In this document: piece by piece, positions 22,320 to 35,558 of the stretch | Layout: each line of letters starts with the position of its first letter | Position numbering within the stretch: position 1 is the first letter of the stretch | NCBI GenBank assembly: GCA_034638255.1 | Contig: JAWPGT010000025.1 | Coordinates: forward strand, 297,409 to 361,408 | Length of the DNA: 64,000 bases | Direction: 5' to 3' | From: Coprinus comatus | Lineage: Eukaryota > Basidiomycota > Agaricomycetes > Agaricales > Agaricaceae | Made by a program: the position numbers and the translations under genes | Notes under the pieces: generated by a model | Database searches by the model: none | What the model was told of the DNA's origin: nothing | Seen by the model: only the letters and a program-made list of their open reading frames with translations

Positions 22320-24985
22320 ATGGGTGTCGCAGGATTATGGGATGTGAGTACTTAATCTGTTTCCGTTCTCTGGAATTCTCACCAATAAACAACTGCAAAG
22401 GTACTCAAACCAGCAGCCAAGACGCGCTCACTAACTGAATTAGCAGTAACAGAAGGATTCATCGCAAACCCACGAGGACAACGGGGATATCGCATAGGTA
22501 TCGATGCTAGTATATGGTTCTTTCACGCAGAATATGGGAAAGAGGGAGAAAACCCTGTACTCCGTACCCTGTTCTTTCGCTGCGCTACACTCACAAAGGC
22601 ACCGTTCCTCCCCCTCTTCGTTTTCGACGGACCAAAGCGTCCGGATTTCAAGCGAGGGAAGCGTATAAACAAAACCGGAAACAAACTTATTCCAGGAATG
22701 AAAAGGATTGTGGAGGCCTTCGGTTTTGAGTGGAGAACTGTAAGTTCTTGATTACCTTCCCCAGCTTTCTGCTTTGACCACCTCCCCAAGGCTCCCGGTG
22801 AAGCGGAAGCAGAACTAGCATATCTCAACCGTGCTGGTGTTATTGACGGAATCTTATCTGATGACGTTGATAACTTTCTTTTCGGAGCATTGACCGTCAT
22901 ACGGAAGTAAGTCACACTTCATTTACTTCATGCTTTCGTATTTCGAATTCACTCTTTCACAGTCAGAGCAATAATCTTTCTGGAAACAAAGCAAACCCTG
23001 TTCTTAACTCAGAAGGAAAAGATGACAAGAACCACACCCGTGTTTTTCACTTGGAGGATATCCAAAACCACGCAGATATCCAGTTAACTCGTGGCGGTAT
23101 GATCTTAATTGGTCTTTTGAGTGGAGGGGACTATCAACAGGGAGGATTGGAACGTTGTGGAGTAACAACGGCTCATGCTCTTGCACAGTGTGGATTTGGC
23201 GATTCGCTATATGAAGCTGCCCTCACTTTATCAAAGGATGAACTCTCTGACTTCCTCGTTGATTGGCGACAGGAGCTTCGAAAAGAACTTAAAACGAACT
23301 CCAGAGGATTTATGGCACGCAAGTCTATTGCTTTGTCCAACGCAGTCCCTGACACCTTCCCGAATATTGACGTTCTTTTATCATACGTGATACCAATCAC
23401 ATCCGAAAGCCTTGGTCATGAAGGAGCGAACCCTAAAATAACTTGGACAAAGGAACCTAATGTGGCTGGTTTAGCTGCCGCTTGTGAACTCTTTTTTGAA
23501 TGGGGCTATCGGGAAGCTATCGTCAAGCGGTTCAGAACTGTCGTTTGGCCAGGAGTTGTCCTACGTATACTGCGGCGCGCAGTTCTTGACGTTGACAATC
23601 TCTCTACCATCCCATCCACTCCGCAAAGGTCACGAGCCAAAAGCTTGATTGATGGGGATGGTTATGGTACTCCTTCCAAGATGATTGCTAAATACTTTTC
23701 CGCAATCAAGCTAGATGATGATGATGACGATGATTCGTCTGAATCAATATCAAGCTCAGCTCATAGACTTATAATCAGCATTTCAAGAGAGAGGACACAC
23801 GCCTCCACAGATAAATTACCAGAGTACCGTCTTCAAATATCCCCTTTGCAACTAGTACAACTTGCAGAATCCGGCCTACAAGGGTTACGATCACCAGAAG
23901 GTCCGAACGAATGGGCCTCTGATGAGCCAGAAGAGGATGAGGATGGAAAGAAAACCAAGTCAAAAGAACCAGTGGACCCAACAAGCTGCCTTCGTTTGTG
24001 GATGCCAGTATGTATGGTGGACATTGTAGAAAAACGATTGGTGAGGGAATTCCGAGATTCTCAAGAACGTAAGAAGCAGAAGAAGGCACCTAAGAAGAGA
24101 ACAACGGTTCCGAAAAACAGTTCAAAGAGTCTGTCTGCAAAATCTACAAAAGCTGCTGCTCCTGCTGTTTCTCTAACAATAACTGAAGATTTGAGCACAC
24201 ATTTGGAAAGGACGCCACCAAAACCAAAACCGAAACCTCACCCCTTAACTGACATCTTCAACGCATTTGACGATGTTGATGAAAGCTCGGACGACGAGCT
24301 TCCCACTCTGAAAGTATCTGTCCAAGCAAAGAAGAAATCCAGGGCACCCCCGACCAAAAAGATTGAATCAAACAAGTCAAAGAAAACATCACCTACTCTC
24401 TCTCGGTATCCCACCCCAGTAACCCCTAACCCCTCGCTTAGCGAATCCGACGACGAACTCCCCACCGACCTCTATCGAGTTGTACAACCAATCAGAAAGC
24501 ATAACGCTAAAGCAAGTGAAACAACCACAGCCAAGACAACATATATATCTCTTTCTGATGATGACGACGATACCCCGCTACAACCCACTATCACCAAAAA
24601 GATATTACCGCAGACCAAAAAAGTAGCACAAACGAACAGGGATAACCAAACTACCATTTCCTCTTTTCTTATCAGGGACTTAGGAGAAAAACTCACTGGA
24701 AGCGAGGAAGATGCTGACAACCATATTCATAAATCACCACGCAAATCAGCATGCCAAAAATCTCCCCGGCAACGTAAGCCGCCACCAACTAAAACACAAA
24801 CTCTCAGTTCGAAGGCAAACACATTAGTTCTAACTGACGAGGAAACGGAGGAAGGATATTCTGGCATCCGACAACCCAATATTGCGCCATTGCTATTAGC
24901 TCGTGCTCGTACCCGAGAGAAATCAGCACAGTCAAACCAACGGCGTAGTCCTCCAAAAATCATAGATGTCATTGACCTTACATGA
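22320..24985 (+). CDS. XPG/Rad2-family Holliday-junction resolvase (YEN1/GEN1-like)
   Basis: Structure-specific endonuclease that cuts Holliday junctions and 5' flaps in the nucleus. Exon 1 is MGVAGLWD, followed by a GT-AG intron. Exon 2 carries the XPG-N region (GIDASIWFFH, LFVFDGPKRPDFKRG) with the first catalytic Asp residues. After a 50-nt intron comes the XPG-I region (APGEAEAELAYLNRAGVID, ILSDDVDNFLFG) with the acidic metal ligands. The last exon from about 22963 contains the helix-hairpin-helix (LSGGDYQQGGLERCGVTTA). The long C-terminal tail (residue about 400 on) is disordered and charged. It holds a PIP-box-like QTTISSFL and hydrophobic-acidic SUMO-binding-like stretches (YISLSDDDDD, LVLTDEE and the extreme end IIDVIDLT). 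Convergent with TSC2, 155 bp apart. Confidence 0.92.
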
Positions 24986-25140
24986 TTCTCTCCCCATTTA
25001 AATTTTAATGTCTAGGTTTGATTTATTCGAAAGAGAAATTTGCATCGTTGTTATACAATTGTACAATATCCTCAAACTGGTAGGACTAGGTAATACATGT
25101 AGAAATATCTCATCATTGTTCAACAAGGATGGACCTCTAA

Positions 25141-28100
25141 TCAAAAGTGATTAGTAAAGTCCCGCTCGGCTTCCTGACTGAAGATACCCTCAGGAAGTTC
25201 TTGTTTTTCTACTGGTGGAAGCTGACTTTTGAAACGCTGGATTGCTTGGAAGCGACCCCACCAGTTGGTCTGTACTTCAACGCGAGCAGTGTCGCGTTGG
25301 GTTTGCGAAAAAATTAGAGTAAACCAGTCAGCTAATAGGCTGAGTTGACGGACGAGTAAAGGAAGATTTTCGGCAGAGATGAGCTTAAAGTTACCAATTG
25401 GTGCAAACTCTGTCATCCCAGGAGCTCTCTGCACCGTAACTTTAAAGTACTCGTTTTCGTGCAGGTTGTTTGAAAATGCAGCGATAGCACCGAGTGAGTG
25501 AGGTTCGATGACGATGTTGATGAATTGGAATTGTGTTGATAGAGTGTCAAACTGGTAGGGTCTACCTGAATCGTTCCAGACGATTCGGACATAGTCATTT
25601 CCAATATGGCGTTTTTTGAAGTTGCATTGAGGATCATGAGGGTGGTTAGGCATCATGGTGGCTGTATGGTAAAGAATTTGGCCAATGTCGTCCCACCAAG
25701 CGTACGCGTATTCACCATCTTCGTCAGGTTCAAGGCCTCCTGCGTACACATCCACTTGTCCGCGAAGATTAATTAATCTTCCAAGACCCTCCAAAAAGCG
25801 AGTATATGCCGGAGAACCATGTGTGTTTCGAAGAATTTCGTATTCGTCGGTTTGACCTGGTGCAACATACATTATACCGACCTTATGTGTATCGATAACA
25901 GGGATGCGGTCAAGCATGGAGAGGAAGCGCGCAAGACCAGGAGTATCTTCGGCAATTTTTTGAACGTTGCTATTACCGAAAGGATATGAGGACATCTGAA
26001 GGGTGAAGTAGGAAGGATCTACCACTACATCCTTTCGCCTCTGCGAGGGCGCTGTTTTGCTCCATACATAGCCAGTGATAGGATCTGGTCGGGAAGCCCT
26101 TACATGCTCGTCGTTTTTGAGTTTTAGTGCCGCTTGTAGTTCTTCCTATTAAGGGAATTAGATCTGATGGTGAAAAAGAAATAAAGCATACCTCGTCTGC
26201 AGTCTTCTGTACCTCCTCTACACTTTCGCCTGTGGCCGAAACAACCCTCGTTGGATTTCTGTCAAGCATGAGACCAGCGGGGACGGAGGATATATCAGGT
26301 GAAACATCTCCAGGTCCAACCATTGGGACGTTCTCAACTCGACAAATGAATTTGGAGAAACCCGAAGGACGTCTTATAAGGACCTCAACCCACCCAGCAC
26401 GTGGTAAAGAACGAACTGTGGTTACCGCGTTGCCCACTAACCAAGTCTTTGAAGGCTGAAGAACTTCATTTGGACCAGATTCAGTTGGGTGGTTTGATGG
26501 ATCCATAACAATATCACTGAAGGCAGATACTGCAGGACGAGGATCGGCTGAAGCATAGGTATATCGAGCCAGCCAGTCAAAACAGACTTCAGAAGGTCCA
26601 TCCAGAATAGTGTTGCCTTCATTAGCAAGCATCAACTGTCGTGTGATATAGGTTATGTGTTTAGGACGATCCGGAAGCTTAAGAGCTAGGAACCAAATAT
26701 AGACTGTGGAGTAGGACATGACACGGACGTATTGAGAAAGTGCCCATGACATTGTAGGGGAAGAGTTCAAGCGGTTGTAGTGTTGCAAATATTGTAAGGC
26801 AACTCCGAAGACCATTTTGTAATCGCCATCTGTGAAGTTCGCATAGAGAACTGGAAGTGAACCGACAATAGATAGGAAACCGAGAATGTGAACAGACATA
26901 TTGGGATTGGACATGATTTGGGACAATTTTTCAAGAATCCTTGACATACACTTCATAACTGAGGATTGTAATTCAAATGCGGAAAGGGTGAGAGCATGGA
27001 GACAACAAATGATAGTCGGTAATTGCCCGTCAAGGCCATGTTGAAATACTTCAACGAGTAAGTGGCGTTGTTGTGGTTCAATGGATTTCCGATATGAAAT
27101 TAGCACGGAAAGGGTGTGATAGGCCAATCCTTGCGCATCTCGTATCTTCAGACCTGGAGGCCAGGACTCAACATGAAAACCTAGTTCTCCAGTCAATATA
27201 CCACTACATAGAACACTGAGTAGACGCGAGACGAGTTGACGACACAATGGTCCACAGAAAAGATGCTTGTTCGTAAGCTGAGTGGGAAGGTGGCAAAGAA
27301 CATAAGACAACACTTCCCAACTCGATTCCCTCTCCAAGATACCATTTATGGCCTTCAAGTAGCGGGATATTGGTAAAACAATTCTCGAACCAGGACCTTC
27401 TGGGTCATAAGAAATCAGAGCTTCACTTGGAGTATCGGTTTCCGGAATAGTGAATGGTAGTTTTTCCGGGTGGGTCCACAGAGACTCACGCACTCGCTGG
27501 GGTACTGCAGCTGGAGCTTTTGCTGCAACTCTTGAACGACTGCGACTATTGGTAGAACGTGACAAACCGCCAGCCATACGGCCCCTGGAGTTTTGCCTGT
27601 CATCCTTCTCCCGGGGAATTCGTGGGCGTGCTTTCCTTGCTTCTGAATTTTCGCTCGGGGGGTCTTGGATACTGGGGTTTACTGAAGGAAGGGACGAGCG
27701 ACTTATTAAACTGCATAGGGTCGCAATCATGTTGTTGGCATCATAAGTACGGGCAATGTAGTAGATGTTGTGATCACGGTCAGCGCGTAACCTCATTAAA
27801 AACTGCAAGGCAGTGACTCGTGCCCTTGCCGATTGCCCCCGAACAAGAATGCCGACCAGTACATCATAAAGGCGAACAGCAAGGTGATGAAGTCTGTCCT
27901 TAAGTACATGAGAGGTAAATGCAATTTGACTACAGGCGTCCACAATTGCTGTCACCGCACAAACTACCCGGGTGAGGGGTCGAGGCTTCAAGGCAAGGGA
28001 TTCTAGGATAGGTGGTTCCGGTTCGTCCTCTATGACAACTTGTTGGGCCGACTGCGAGCGAGACACACCACCGGTCGTTAGTGACGACAAAAGGGACATT

Positions 28101-30777
28101 ACAGATGGCATGGCTGACTCTCTTTCCTTTTCTTTCCCTCCAGAAAGTAATTCCGACTGCATTCGAGAAAGTATAGGGGAGGCAGAACTAGAAGGAGTAG
28201 TGCTCAATACTGCACCCGGAGTTGGAGATGGGGTAAGAGATTCAGACAAAGCGGATTGTGTATTAGCCATATCTTCAATTTCTTCGACAGAGGGTTCGGA
28301 TGCTATTGTCTGTAGAAAAGATATAATTTCTTCCACTTCATCCTCTCCCTCTCCATCATCTTTTTGTTCTATAGCTCGCAAGACAAGCTCGTCGCTCAGG
28401 ACCTTCCACACGGTGTCACCGTCTTCACTTTCACACTCTCGCGCTCCTATCCAGCGCTTAGCAAATGTAAACACCAAATCGGCCAGAGGACGTCTGTAAG
28501 ACGTCATATCCTTCACACTATCATAAACGATAGCAAGAGCTTCTAGTACCGCAATTTTGGTCAATGGTCGATGAGAGCTGATAGCTGTTCGATTGTTAAA
28601 AAGATTTTCCCAATTCGCGAGCCAATCCGGAGAGGTAGGTGAGAGATCATGTTGCTCCAACATAATGGTAGGAAGTCGTGCCGTATCTTGATCTCTCAAA
28701 TTGTCTACGATCGATATAAGGATGGTCGAAAGTAATGGATGGAGGTTACTGGTATGGTCTCTTGCAAGCAAGGATGTGATTAATCTGAGTAGTGGCGTGG
28801 GGGCGCTGGCAGGATTTTCAAGTGGAACAATGAAAGGCGAACCATCCGGATTTCTAGAACAATAATAAAAAGAACACGATCTATCAACCAATGTTTAAAA
28901 AACAAAGATAAAGGTTGTGAAGCTTGCCTCAGAGAAAGCACATATGCAGCTAGATTATACAAAGTCCCTCCTACCAAAGCCGCTTCCTCGTCATTCAGAC
29001 CTTGATCGTCATCACGAGAATCTACTTCTTGAAGAATATCTTTCAACAATCCTGCAGCTTCCTCCAGAATTCTGTCCGCGTGTTGGCGTTCTCTATCCCA
29101 ATATTCTCTTAGAACATCTTTGTCTTGAGGCATGTTGCAGGTATGAGGACCCTCGCCTACCCATGCAACCCATGCTGCGACACTTTCGGATAAAACCTTA
29201 CCTATCCTCCGAGCATCCCACCCGCTATTGATTGTACCAATACCAATTCCTGCATTTGAAGGATACTCGTCCTTGGGCCATGCTTTTTCCATCAAATCCT
29301 GACCTACATCAATGTGAGATGGTGCTCCAGAGTGAGAATAGCCCATGGTGATCTCCCGTGATATGCAAGCGCGAGCTAACCTCGAGATAAGGGTGCGCCG
29401 TACATAATTTCTGAGCATTCGTAATGCCCCATATGAAGACAATGTACCAAGTTGAAGATGCTCCCAGGGAAATATCTGAGGCATAGGCCGGGTCGTCTCT
29501 GTGTGTGTGTCAATGTCAGGTTGCGATAACTCCGTCTCCATTGCTTGATCAGAGCCTTGGACTGGAAAATGAGGTCCAATGTAATGTCTAAGGATAATCA
29601 AACATGTCGTCGAATAGGGTCCAGAAAAAATGGCATCCAGCATTTCTATGATCCGATCCTCCAACGTGACCTTTTTGCGGGAAGTAGGAACGACAGTGAG
29701 TCGTGGAAGCGGAGAAAGGCAGAAGGCAAGGGAACGGAATAGAAGTGTTAGGACTTCTTCAAGAATTGATGGAGATAAAGTTTTGATTTGTGATTGAAGA
29801 TATTCAATGTATATTGTAATAGCAATTTCCGCGGGATGTTTATATGTAAGTTGGTATTGAGACGGAGGAATAGGCGTTGTTGGTGATGGAAGGGAAGAAG
29901 CAGAGAGAGCCGATGGATTACGTCGGTGGCTCAGGCTCCGGCTTATTCTGGATTGTGAAGGAGGCGATGCTGATGTCAAAGATTCTGGAGATGCCATTGA
30001 CCTGTCCGATGCATATGATTCTTCAGAGTCGATTATAGAACGATCAACAAGCTCAGCGTAAAATTGAATTGTGGCTGGAATAGTCTCATCTGGGAGCCGG
30101 GCGATGTTCTCAGTTTTTCCAAGGATTTCGGACAAGAATTTGACTAGAACATCGACACTCCTTTCCCTTTCAGTCCTCTCCGCCCTCTCCACCTCTGCAT
30201 CACCCTTTAATAAACCTGCGAATGCACCTTTTATCCACCACCTGATTATATTGATCAGGGTGGTCTCTATACCAATGATATCAGTGCCGTCTTTTGACAG
30301 TGCTCGAATGGCTTTGAACCTTGGCTCCCAAATTTCCATCGCCCAGGGTATGTCGGAGCCCAGAAACAAGGAGAAAAAGGATAGTCGATCTGCCGTAGCT
30401 GCTGCGCCCACTTCATTGTTTTCCCAGTAAGCAGCAAGTATATCAAAACCTGCCGCTTGAAATGAGAGTGGCCCTGATACATCACAAAGAGACGAAAGAA
30501 TCTCAGTGATAAGAGAGCGTTGAGGTAATGGTGAAGCAGTAATTAAAGCTGCAGCCAGCGCACGTGCATGAGCTAGGCTTGGAACTGCAGGAGGTTTGAG
30601 GGCGTCGAGAAGAGCGTTGAGGGACAGCGGTTGCTGAGCTTGCTGAGGTAAATTTGTTTGATATGGAACAGGAGGGTCAGGCTTCAGCATACGCCATCCA
30701 AACTGTGCAAATGATGTAGTATTCGCCCGTTGTCGAGACCCCCCGAATGAGTTTGCATCCTGCTGCTGTGAGGGCAT
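25141..30777 (-). CDS. TSC2: Tuberin (TSC2), Rheb GTPase-activating protein
   Basis: Large protein of about 1,880 residues in three exons. Start ATG at 30777 (MPSQQQDANSFGGSRQRA). Exon 1 is a helical-repeat N-terminus. A GC-AG intron (donor after CTGAG at about 28929, acceptor ctag at about 28857) leads to exon 2, the long tuberin-type region ending near 26195. A 45-nt intron (gtatgctt to ttaatag) leads to exon 3 with the Rap/Rheb-GAP domain, including NTHGSPAYTRFLEGLG and HIGNDYVRIVWNDSG; the Asn of HIGND is the catalytic asparagine thumb. With TSC1, tuberin inactivates Rheb and restrains TORC1 in response to nutrients. Reading frames are intact apart from the introns. Confidence 0.93.
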
Positions 30778-30960
30778 TCACCAGTTGTAAGATACTGCTG
30801 ATACAGTCAGAGAGTAGTACATGTAAGTATACAAATTCACTAACGTTGCTGAAGGACCAAAAGATGATGATAGTCGGTGAGCAAGAATAATATTGTATCA
30901 TTTCCACAGCTGCCATATCTGGTAACCCACTATATACGCAATCAATCACGTGAATCTACG

Positions 30961-31525
30961 TCATTGCAGCTGACCCTCCTTAACCAACTCGCGAATCTTG
31001 TCAATCGTCGCCTGGATTGCAATACCAACTGTCTGATTCAATTCTTCTATCGTCTGATCACTAGAGGTAGGTCGATACCCCGGGATCCCCCCGACGAACG
31101 AATATGTCAACAGCAACTCATTCTTCTCATTGTAGGACATCAGGTTCACAATCCGGATCTCGGCATCGGCAGAATCAAAGTAAACCTACACCTCTTTCAC
31201 ATTTGTGGTCGTATCCTGTAAAAAATGGGACGTACTATGCTTGGTTCGTGAAGCTCTATATCCTCCTTAACAGAGAGTCCAGTCTTAACTTGTATCGCGC
31301 GGGTAATCTGATCAATAACAATAAGGAATCGATCTATCAGTTCATGCCGATTGTACTTGCTTTATTACCAGATTCATTCAGGATTTCACAAGAAATAATC
31401 ATAGGAAGAAACTTTTGTGGTTCTCTGGCTTTCATGCAGAGACCTTTCCATACTTGTGCCTGGGTAAGTTGGATGCTTTCTCCAGGCGGGTTGACAACTC
31501 GAGTTGCAGCAAAGTTGAAAGTCAT
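30961..31525 (-). CDS. DUF1857 family protein (SRPBCC-like fold)
   Basis: Start ATG at 31525 gives MTFNFAATRVVNPPGESIQL; the stop follows VKEGQLQ at 30961. Three exons: NESGNK is joined to ITRAIQVKTGLSVKEDIELH across a GC-AG intron (donor gcaagt, acceptor gatcag). EPSI is joined to VYFDSADAEIRIVNLMSY across a 50-nt GT-AG intron (gtacgt to gtgtag). Using these sites removes all internal stops and fits the family pattern (LLLTYSFVGGIPG, then a C-terminal helix TIDKIRELVKEG). About 150 residues, no signal peptide. DUF1857 members are small ligand-binding-type START-like proteins of unknown role. Confidence 0.75.
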
Positions 31526-31669
31526 CTTGAGGGACGATCGGTGTGGGAAGTACAATGTAGTGAAGATCAAAGGTAAACAGACTTCCTATGTATAGATCCC
31601 ACCCAAACAGACAGAAGCACCAAATATACCAAACATGCACACATGAAAAGGAGAAGTGACAAAACAATC

Positions 31670-32512
31670 TTAAATCTTGCACCATCCATCACTATTGGTG
31701 ATAAAGCTCACACTACCATCGGGTTGAGTCTGACCACCAGTGTTGGTAGCGTCTGAAGCATCGTGGCAACTGGTGTACAATGAACAGGTCAACAATGGGC
31801 TGCCATCCTGCAATCACATTATTTAAGCAATTGCCTAGGTTTGAGATAAAATTAGAGCTAGACAAACCTTTGCATTCACGTCATGAAAACCTATTGATTA
31901 AGGAGTTGACATTAACAACAGGGTTGTTTTCACTTTTTTAAGCTTATGATTACTTACTGTTAACAAAGCGGCATCCTTGAACTGAGTTACACATTGCTTT
32001 ACAACCTGAACAGAAATGAACAAGATGAGAATACCAATAAGTTGAATAAACACTCGCCAGCAACAGTATCAACAAGGCCGAACGTCATGAAATCACTGGC
32101 TTGAGTGGCACCGGTAAGGTTGGAGAAAGTCTGTGTATACCCATCCGATGGAGGAGGGTTGGCCGGTGGTTTGACGGGGCATTGCAAAACCCAAGGGAAC
32201 AACTTCAAGATATCGCATATAAACTAATTGACAATGGGAAATACAAAACCGTTTAGCACACTCGATTGAGAATAGTAAAGTATCACTTACACCAACAAGG
32301 CAAGTCAATCCGGGGTACTTGTCCGGGAAGTTACCATAATACCACCCGGGATGACTATCTGGATGCCAAGGGGGAAGTGGTGAACCATAATGGTTGGCTG
32401 GCGTCAAGTCTATCCCAAGGAGGCTTGTCAAGTCAATATTAACTAGTAAAGGTGAAGCCGTTACGACTGCAGAGCTTGCAGTAAGCGCAGTGAAAAAGGT
32501 AGCAAAACGCAT
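31670..32512 (-). CDS. Secreted cysteine-containing protein, fruit-body-specific protein type
   Basis: Start ATG at 32512 encodes a clear signal peptide (MRFATFFTALTASSAVVTAS). About five exons with short introns follow. Mature segments include HPGWYYGNFPDKYPGLTC, SNLTGATQASDFMTFGLVD, GCKAMCNSVQGCRFVN, FHDVNAKDGSPLLTCSLY and TSCHDASDATNTGGQTQPDG, ending SDGWCKI with TAA at 31670. The C-x3-C-x5-C...C...C spacing resembles a PAN/Apple-like disulfide fold. I recall this C-terminal pattern from 'fruit-body-specific protein' genes of mushrooms, a recollection rather than a search result. Probably extracellular or cell-wall associated; molecular role unknown. Confidence 0.7.
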
Positions 32513-33415
32513 TTCTGGTTGATTTCGCGTGGTTGAAGGACGAACCTAGGCGAAGATACAGACTCTTGTACACGACCTTCGCGTTCTTTTATAATTAAAA
32601 CCTGAGCCAGAACGGCCCATAACCAGATGAAGTATCAATGATGAGAACTTATTCTCCATGATATCAGGAACGAGAGGCATGAACGTTTGACTGTTCGCCG
32701 ACACACATGTTCCTTGAGTACGTTCCTGACTAGCGGTAAGTCCCCGACAGAAGAAAGTTGATATGCGGTGCAACGGAAGCAGAAAACTTAGAAAAAAAAC
32801 TTCCCAAAAATTATCTTCCATTTCTGTTTCCTCTGGTGAAAAGACTAGGCTGCTGATACCCTATTCCTACCGAGAAAAATCAGCTCTTTTCAAGGTAATG
32901 GCGATGGGAAAATCAACCAAGCTAGAAGCTTCATCGGTTCATCAGCAATGTACATCAGAGGTGTACGAGCATGTGGACTTATGTATTACCACTGTCTGTC
33001 ATTTGGGCTCATCTTCTGTCATTCGGACTCATCTACAACCACTTATCACCGTCCGGCATGATCTTGCTATCACATTCTCGATCGAAGCGCATCAAAAGCA
33101 TTCAAAACGTCACCGAGGAATTGATGTCGAAGTTTTTACCATTTACACGCAAATCCGGAAGATAACTCGGCATCCTCTGCTGGGAACTAGCTGGGAATAT
33201 TTATCTAGCGCCACTCGCGTGCTTCTGTGAACTCTAGGAACAGGTGAGAGAGATCCTGTGAATTATTTCTTCATATAGAGCCGCTTAAAACTCGAGGTGA
33301 TTCAATCATGATAATGAATAAATATTTTAGAGATATTTCAACAATAATTACCATGCACAGGAAGTGTACATGTGTTGAACTTCAATATATCAACCGACAG
33401 TTACTGCTGCCCCTA
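32513..33415. other. Intergenic region
   Basis: It lies upstream of the secreted-protein gene (start 32512) and downstream of the permease gene (stop 33416). Frames of up to 155 codons on the plus strand (32763-33230) have no motif and their composition looks accidental. A repeated gtcatt(c/t)gg pattern occurs near 32990-33040 (cattcggactcat versus catttgggctcat). The promoter of the secreted-protein gene should lie at its left end. Confidence 0.5.
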
Positions 33416-35558
33416 TTAGAACATAGCAACGCCCTTGCTTTTTTCTGAGGCATCATCTCCAACCGGAACAACCTCTTTCTCGTCGCCATAAATAGTCCTA
33501 GGAACAAATGTCTCCTCTGGAGGGAATGCAAAAGAGAGAGACCAATATACAATCCCCGCAACAAAGAACTGGGGGAATAGTTAGATCAGGCTTGTTACCC
33601 ATAGCAGGGGAATTAGAGGAAGGAAACTCACTCCAAACATCCAGGAAACATTAAACATGTGAGAAATACTTCCAACGTAGATGGTAGGGTTGATGTTGTG
33701 TATGAGGCCAGGTAGATTTGGCGGGACGGATAGCAGCAAAGTTACAAGTGCTCTCCAATTCTAGGAGTAAATCGGATTCCTTCAATGTCATGGAACCTCG
33801 TGATGGAATGGAGAATAACTTACAATCCCTTTCCAATACCGGTACCTCCCATGGGGTTCATATAACGCAGGAACATCAACTTTACACTTGCGAATCAACC
33901 AATACTATGTCAAGTGATTAGGTGCAGTGTCTTCCGACTTCAAAGCTTAGAACTCACATCAACGATCATGCTAAATGCAAAAAAGAAATTATTGAGTGAA
34001 CGCCGAAATAGGATGTGGGATAGGAACACACATTGCTGCAAAAGGACCCAAGAACACTGTATATCCACTCATGAATGTTAAAAAGCCTGGAGCTGAAGCA
34101 AGAATCTCCCAAGGGCATAGAGCCCAGCCACCGATTATGGCGCAAATGGCTTGTCCTCTCCTGATATTTATATACTGAGGGAGTAAAACAGTCATGTCGT
34201 TTGCTGCGCTCAAACTGTTTGCAGAGATATTGGTCCCAAGGGTAGCAAGCATAAATGCAAATGATGCAAAGAACGCAGCAGCCCGATTATCCCATCTATC
34301 GATGAGGTGGAGAGGATCCCACAAGACTTCACCATAAAGAGTTTCACCCGCAGATGTAACCGCAATACCTAATGAGAATACATATCAGTATAAATTAATT
34401 CCAATTGAACCCTATGTCCTACCAATGAAGCCCACCAATGTGAAAATGGTAGGAATGATGGCAAGTTGAACATATTGTCTACAGAATATTGAGTTTTTGT
34501 AGATCAAGATGGAAAGCAACATACGCGTTTGGGCTTTTCGCATATCGCTACCAGAAAGTCAGTTTGAATACTAATGAATAATATCAACAATAAAAGCACC
34601 GTAAAATCAGGGATGTTTACAGCAAGTGTGGCATAAAATCCAAGAGAGCTATTGAGTGCACTCAGCCAAGCCCAGCTCAATGAGGCGCCTTTCAATTGCG
34701 TGTGTCGAGGTTCCAGACTCTGACTAGCTGGAACTTTAACAAAAGCCCAAATCAACATGGCCAACCAAGCACATGGCACAATAATGGACTTTGCTGAGAA
34801 CAGGTGCCGAATTTTTTGAGGGGATATAAGCATGAAGGGGAATTGTATCAGCCAATACAGGAAGTAGCACATCATGCCTTTGCGTAAATTTTCAATATTG
34901 CGTTCTTACGGGAGCTGAAGAATATATAACTTACCAACAGTGGTTATGTGCGATGTGTCTGGTAGATGATTCGGAATGCGTGCTGTTGAGGGCCATATGG
35001 CCTTGAGCATTTGATATACACACTCAGACCCGGTATAAGTCTGTGAAGAACATCAAGGATATGAATGACAACAGTAAGTAACTGGAAACTACCTGAATCG
35101 AAAACCAGAACATGGCAAGAATCACACGACTAATGACGCTGAAATAACTCAACCAAAATCCAAAAGAGGCGCGGTTGATTACTGGGAATGCTACGTGTAG
35201 ACGAGCACCCATGGTTCCGTTCAGCGTTACAACCAACTGCATAGAGTATTGAGAATCGTTTTTATCATTCAATATACGACTTGTCACTTACAGCGATAAT
35301 GATATGACCCAAGGCAATAGCAGGTATAGCCTGCCTCCAGGACAATCCAACTGCCAACATGGAACTTGCTAGTTGCCACCCCGCGACATTACTAGCATCC
35401 GACACCCAGTAAGCAATAAAATTCACTGTTGTCCAAGTCCTGCCTTCCGGAGGTACAGGGTCCATATCCTTGTTACTCCATCGTGAATTGGGACCGAACC
35501 TAGAAGCCTCGGGTTCCAGAGACCATGCTGAAAGTTTGAGGTAGTCGGTTGGCCTCAT
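33416..35558 (-). CDS. NCS1 family permease (uracil/uridine/allantoin/thiamine-type)
   Basis: Plasma-membrane nucleobase/cation symporter of about 500 residues in eight or nine exons. The N-terminus has the NCS1 signature RWSNKDMDPVPPEGRTWTTV followed by FIAYWVSDASNVAGWQLASS. Further exons give membrane segments ALGHIIIA, HVAFPVINRASFGFWLSYFS, FLYWLIQFPFMLISP, IIPTIFTLVGFIGIAV, AAAFFASFAFMLATLGTNIS, GWALCPWEILASAPGFLTF and MIVDYWLIRKCKVDVPALY. About 12 membrane spans are expected. The C-terminus is hydrophilic (VVPVGDDASEKSKGVAMF) with TAA at 33416. The signature is closest to the Fur4/Dal4/Fui1/Thi7 branch; the substrate cannot be decided from sequence. Confidence 0.88.

Noticed and set aside
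25973..28891. Possible separate genes for the three large minus-strand frames between 25,141 and 30,777
   Set aside because: They join into one tuberin protein through short introns at about 28,857-28,929 and 26,148-26,192, and the GAP domain is in the last exon.
31185..31250. Premature stop in the DUF1857 gene (gtgtag)
   Set aside because: A 50-nt intron with perfect gtacgt donor and gtgtag acceptor removes it and restores the family pattern, so the gene is not called a pseudogene.
32763..33230. 155-codon plus-strand frame
   Set aside because: No recognisable domain, no upstream promoter features, composition of random sequence; left as intergenic.
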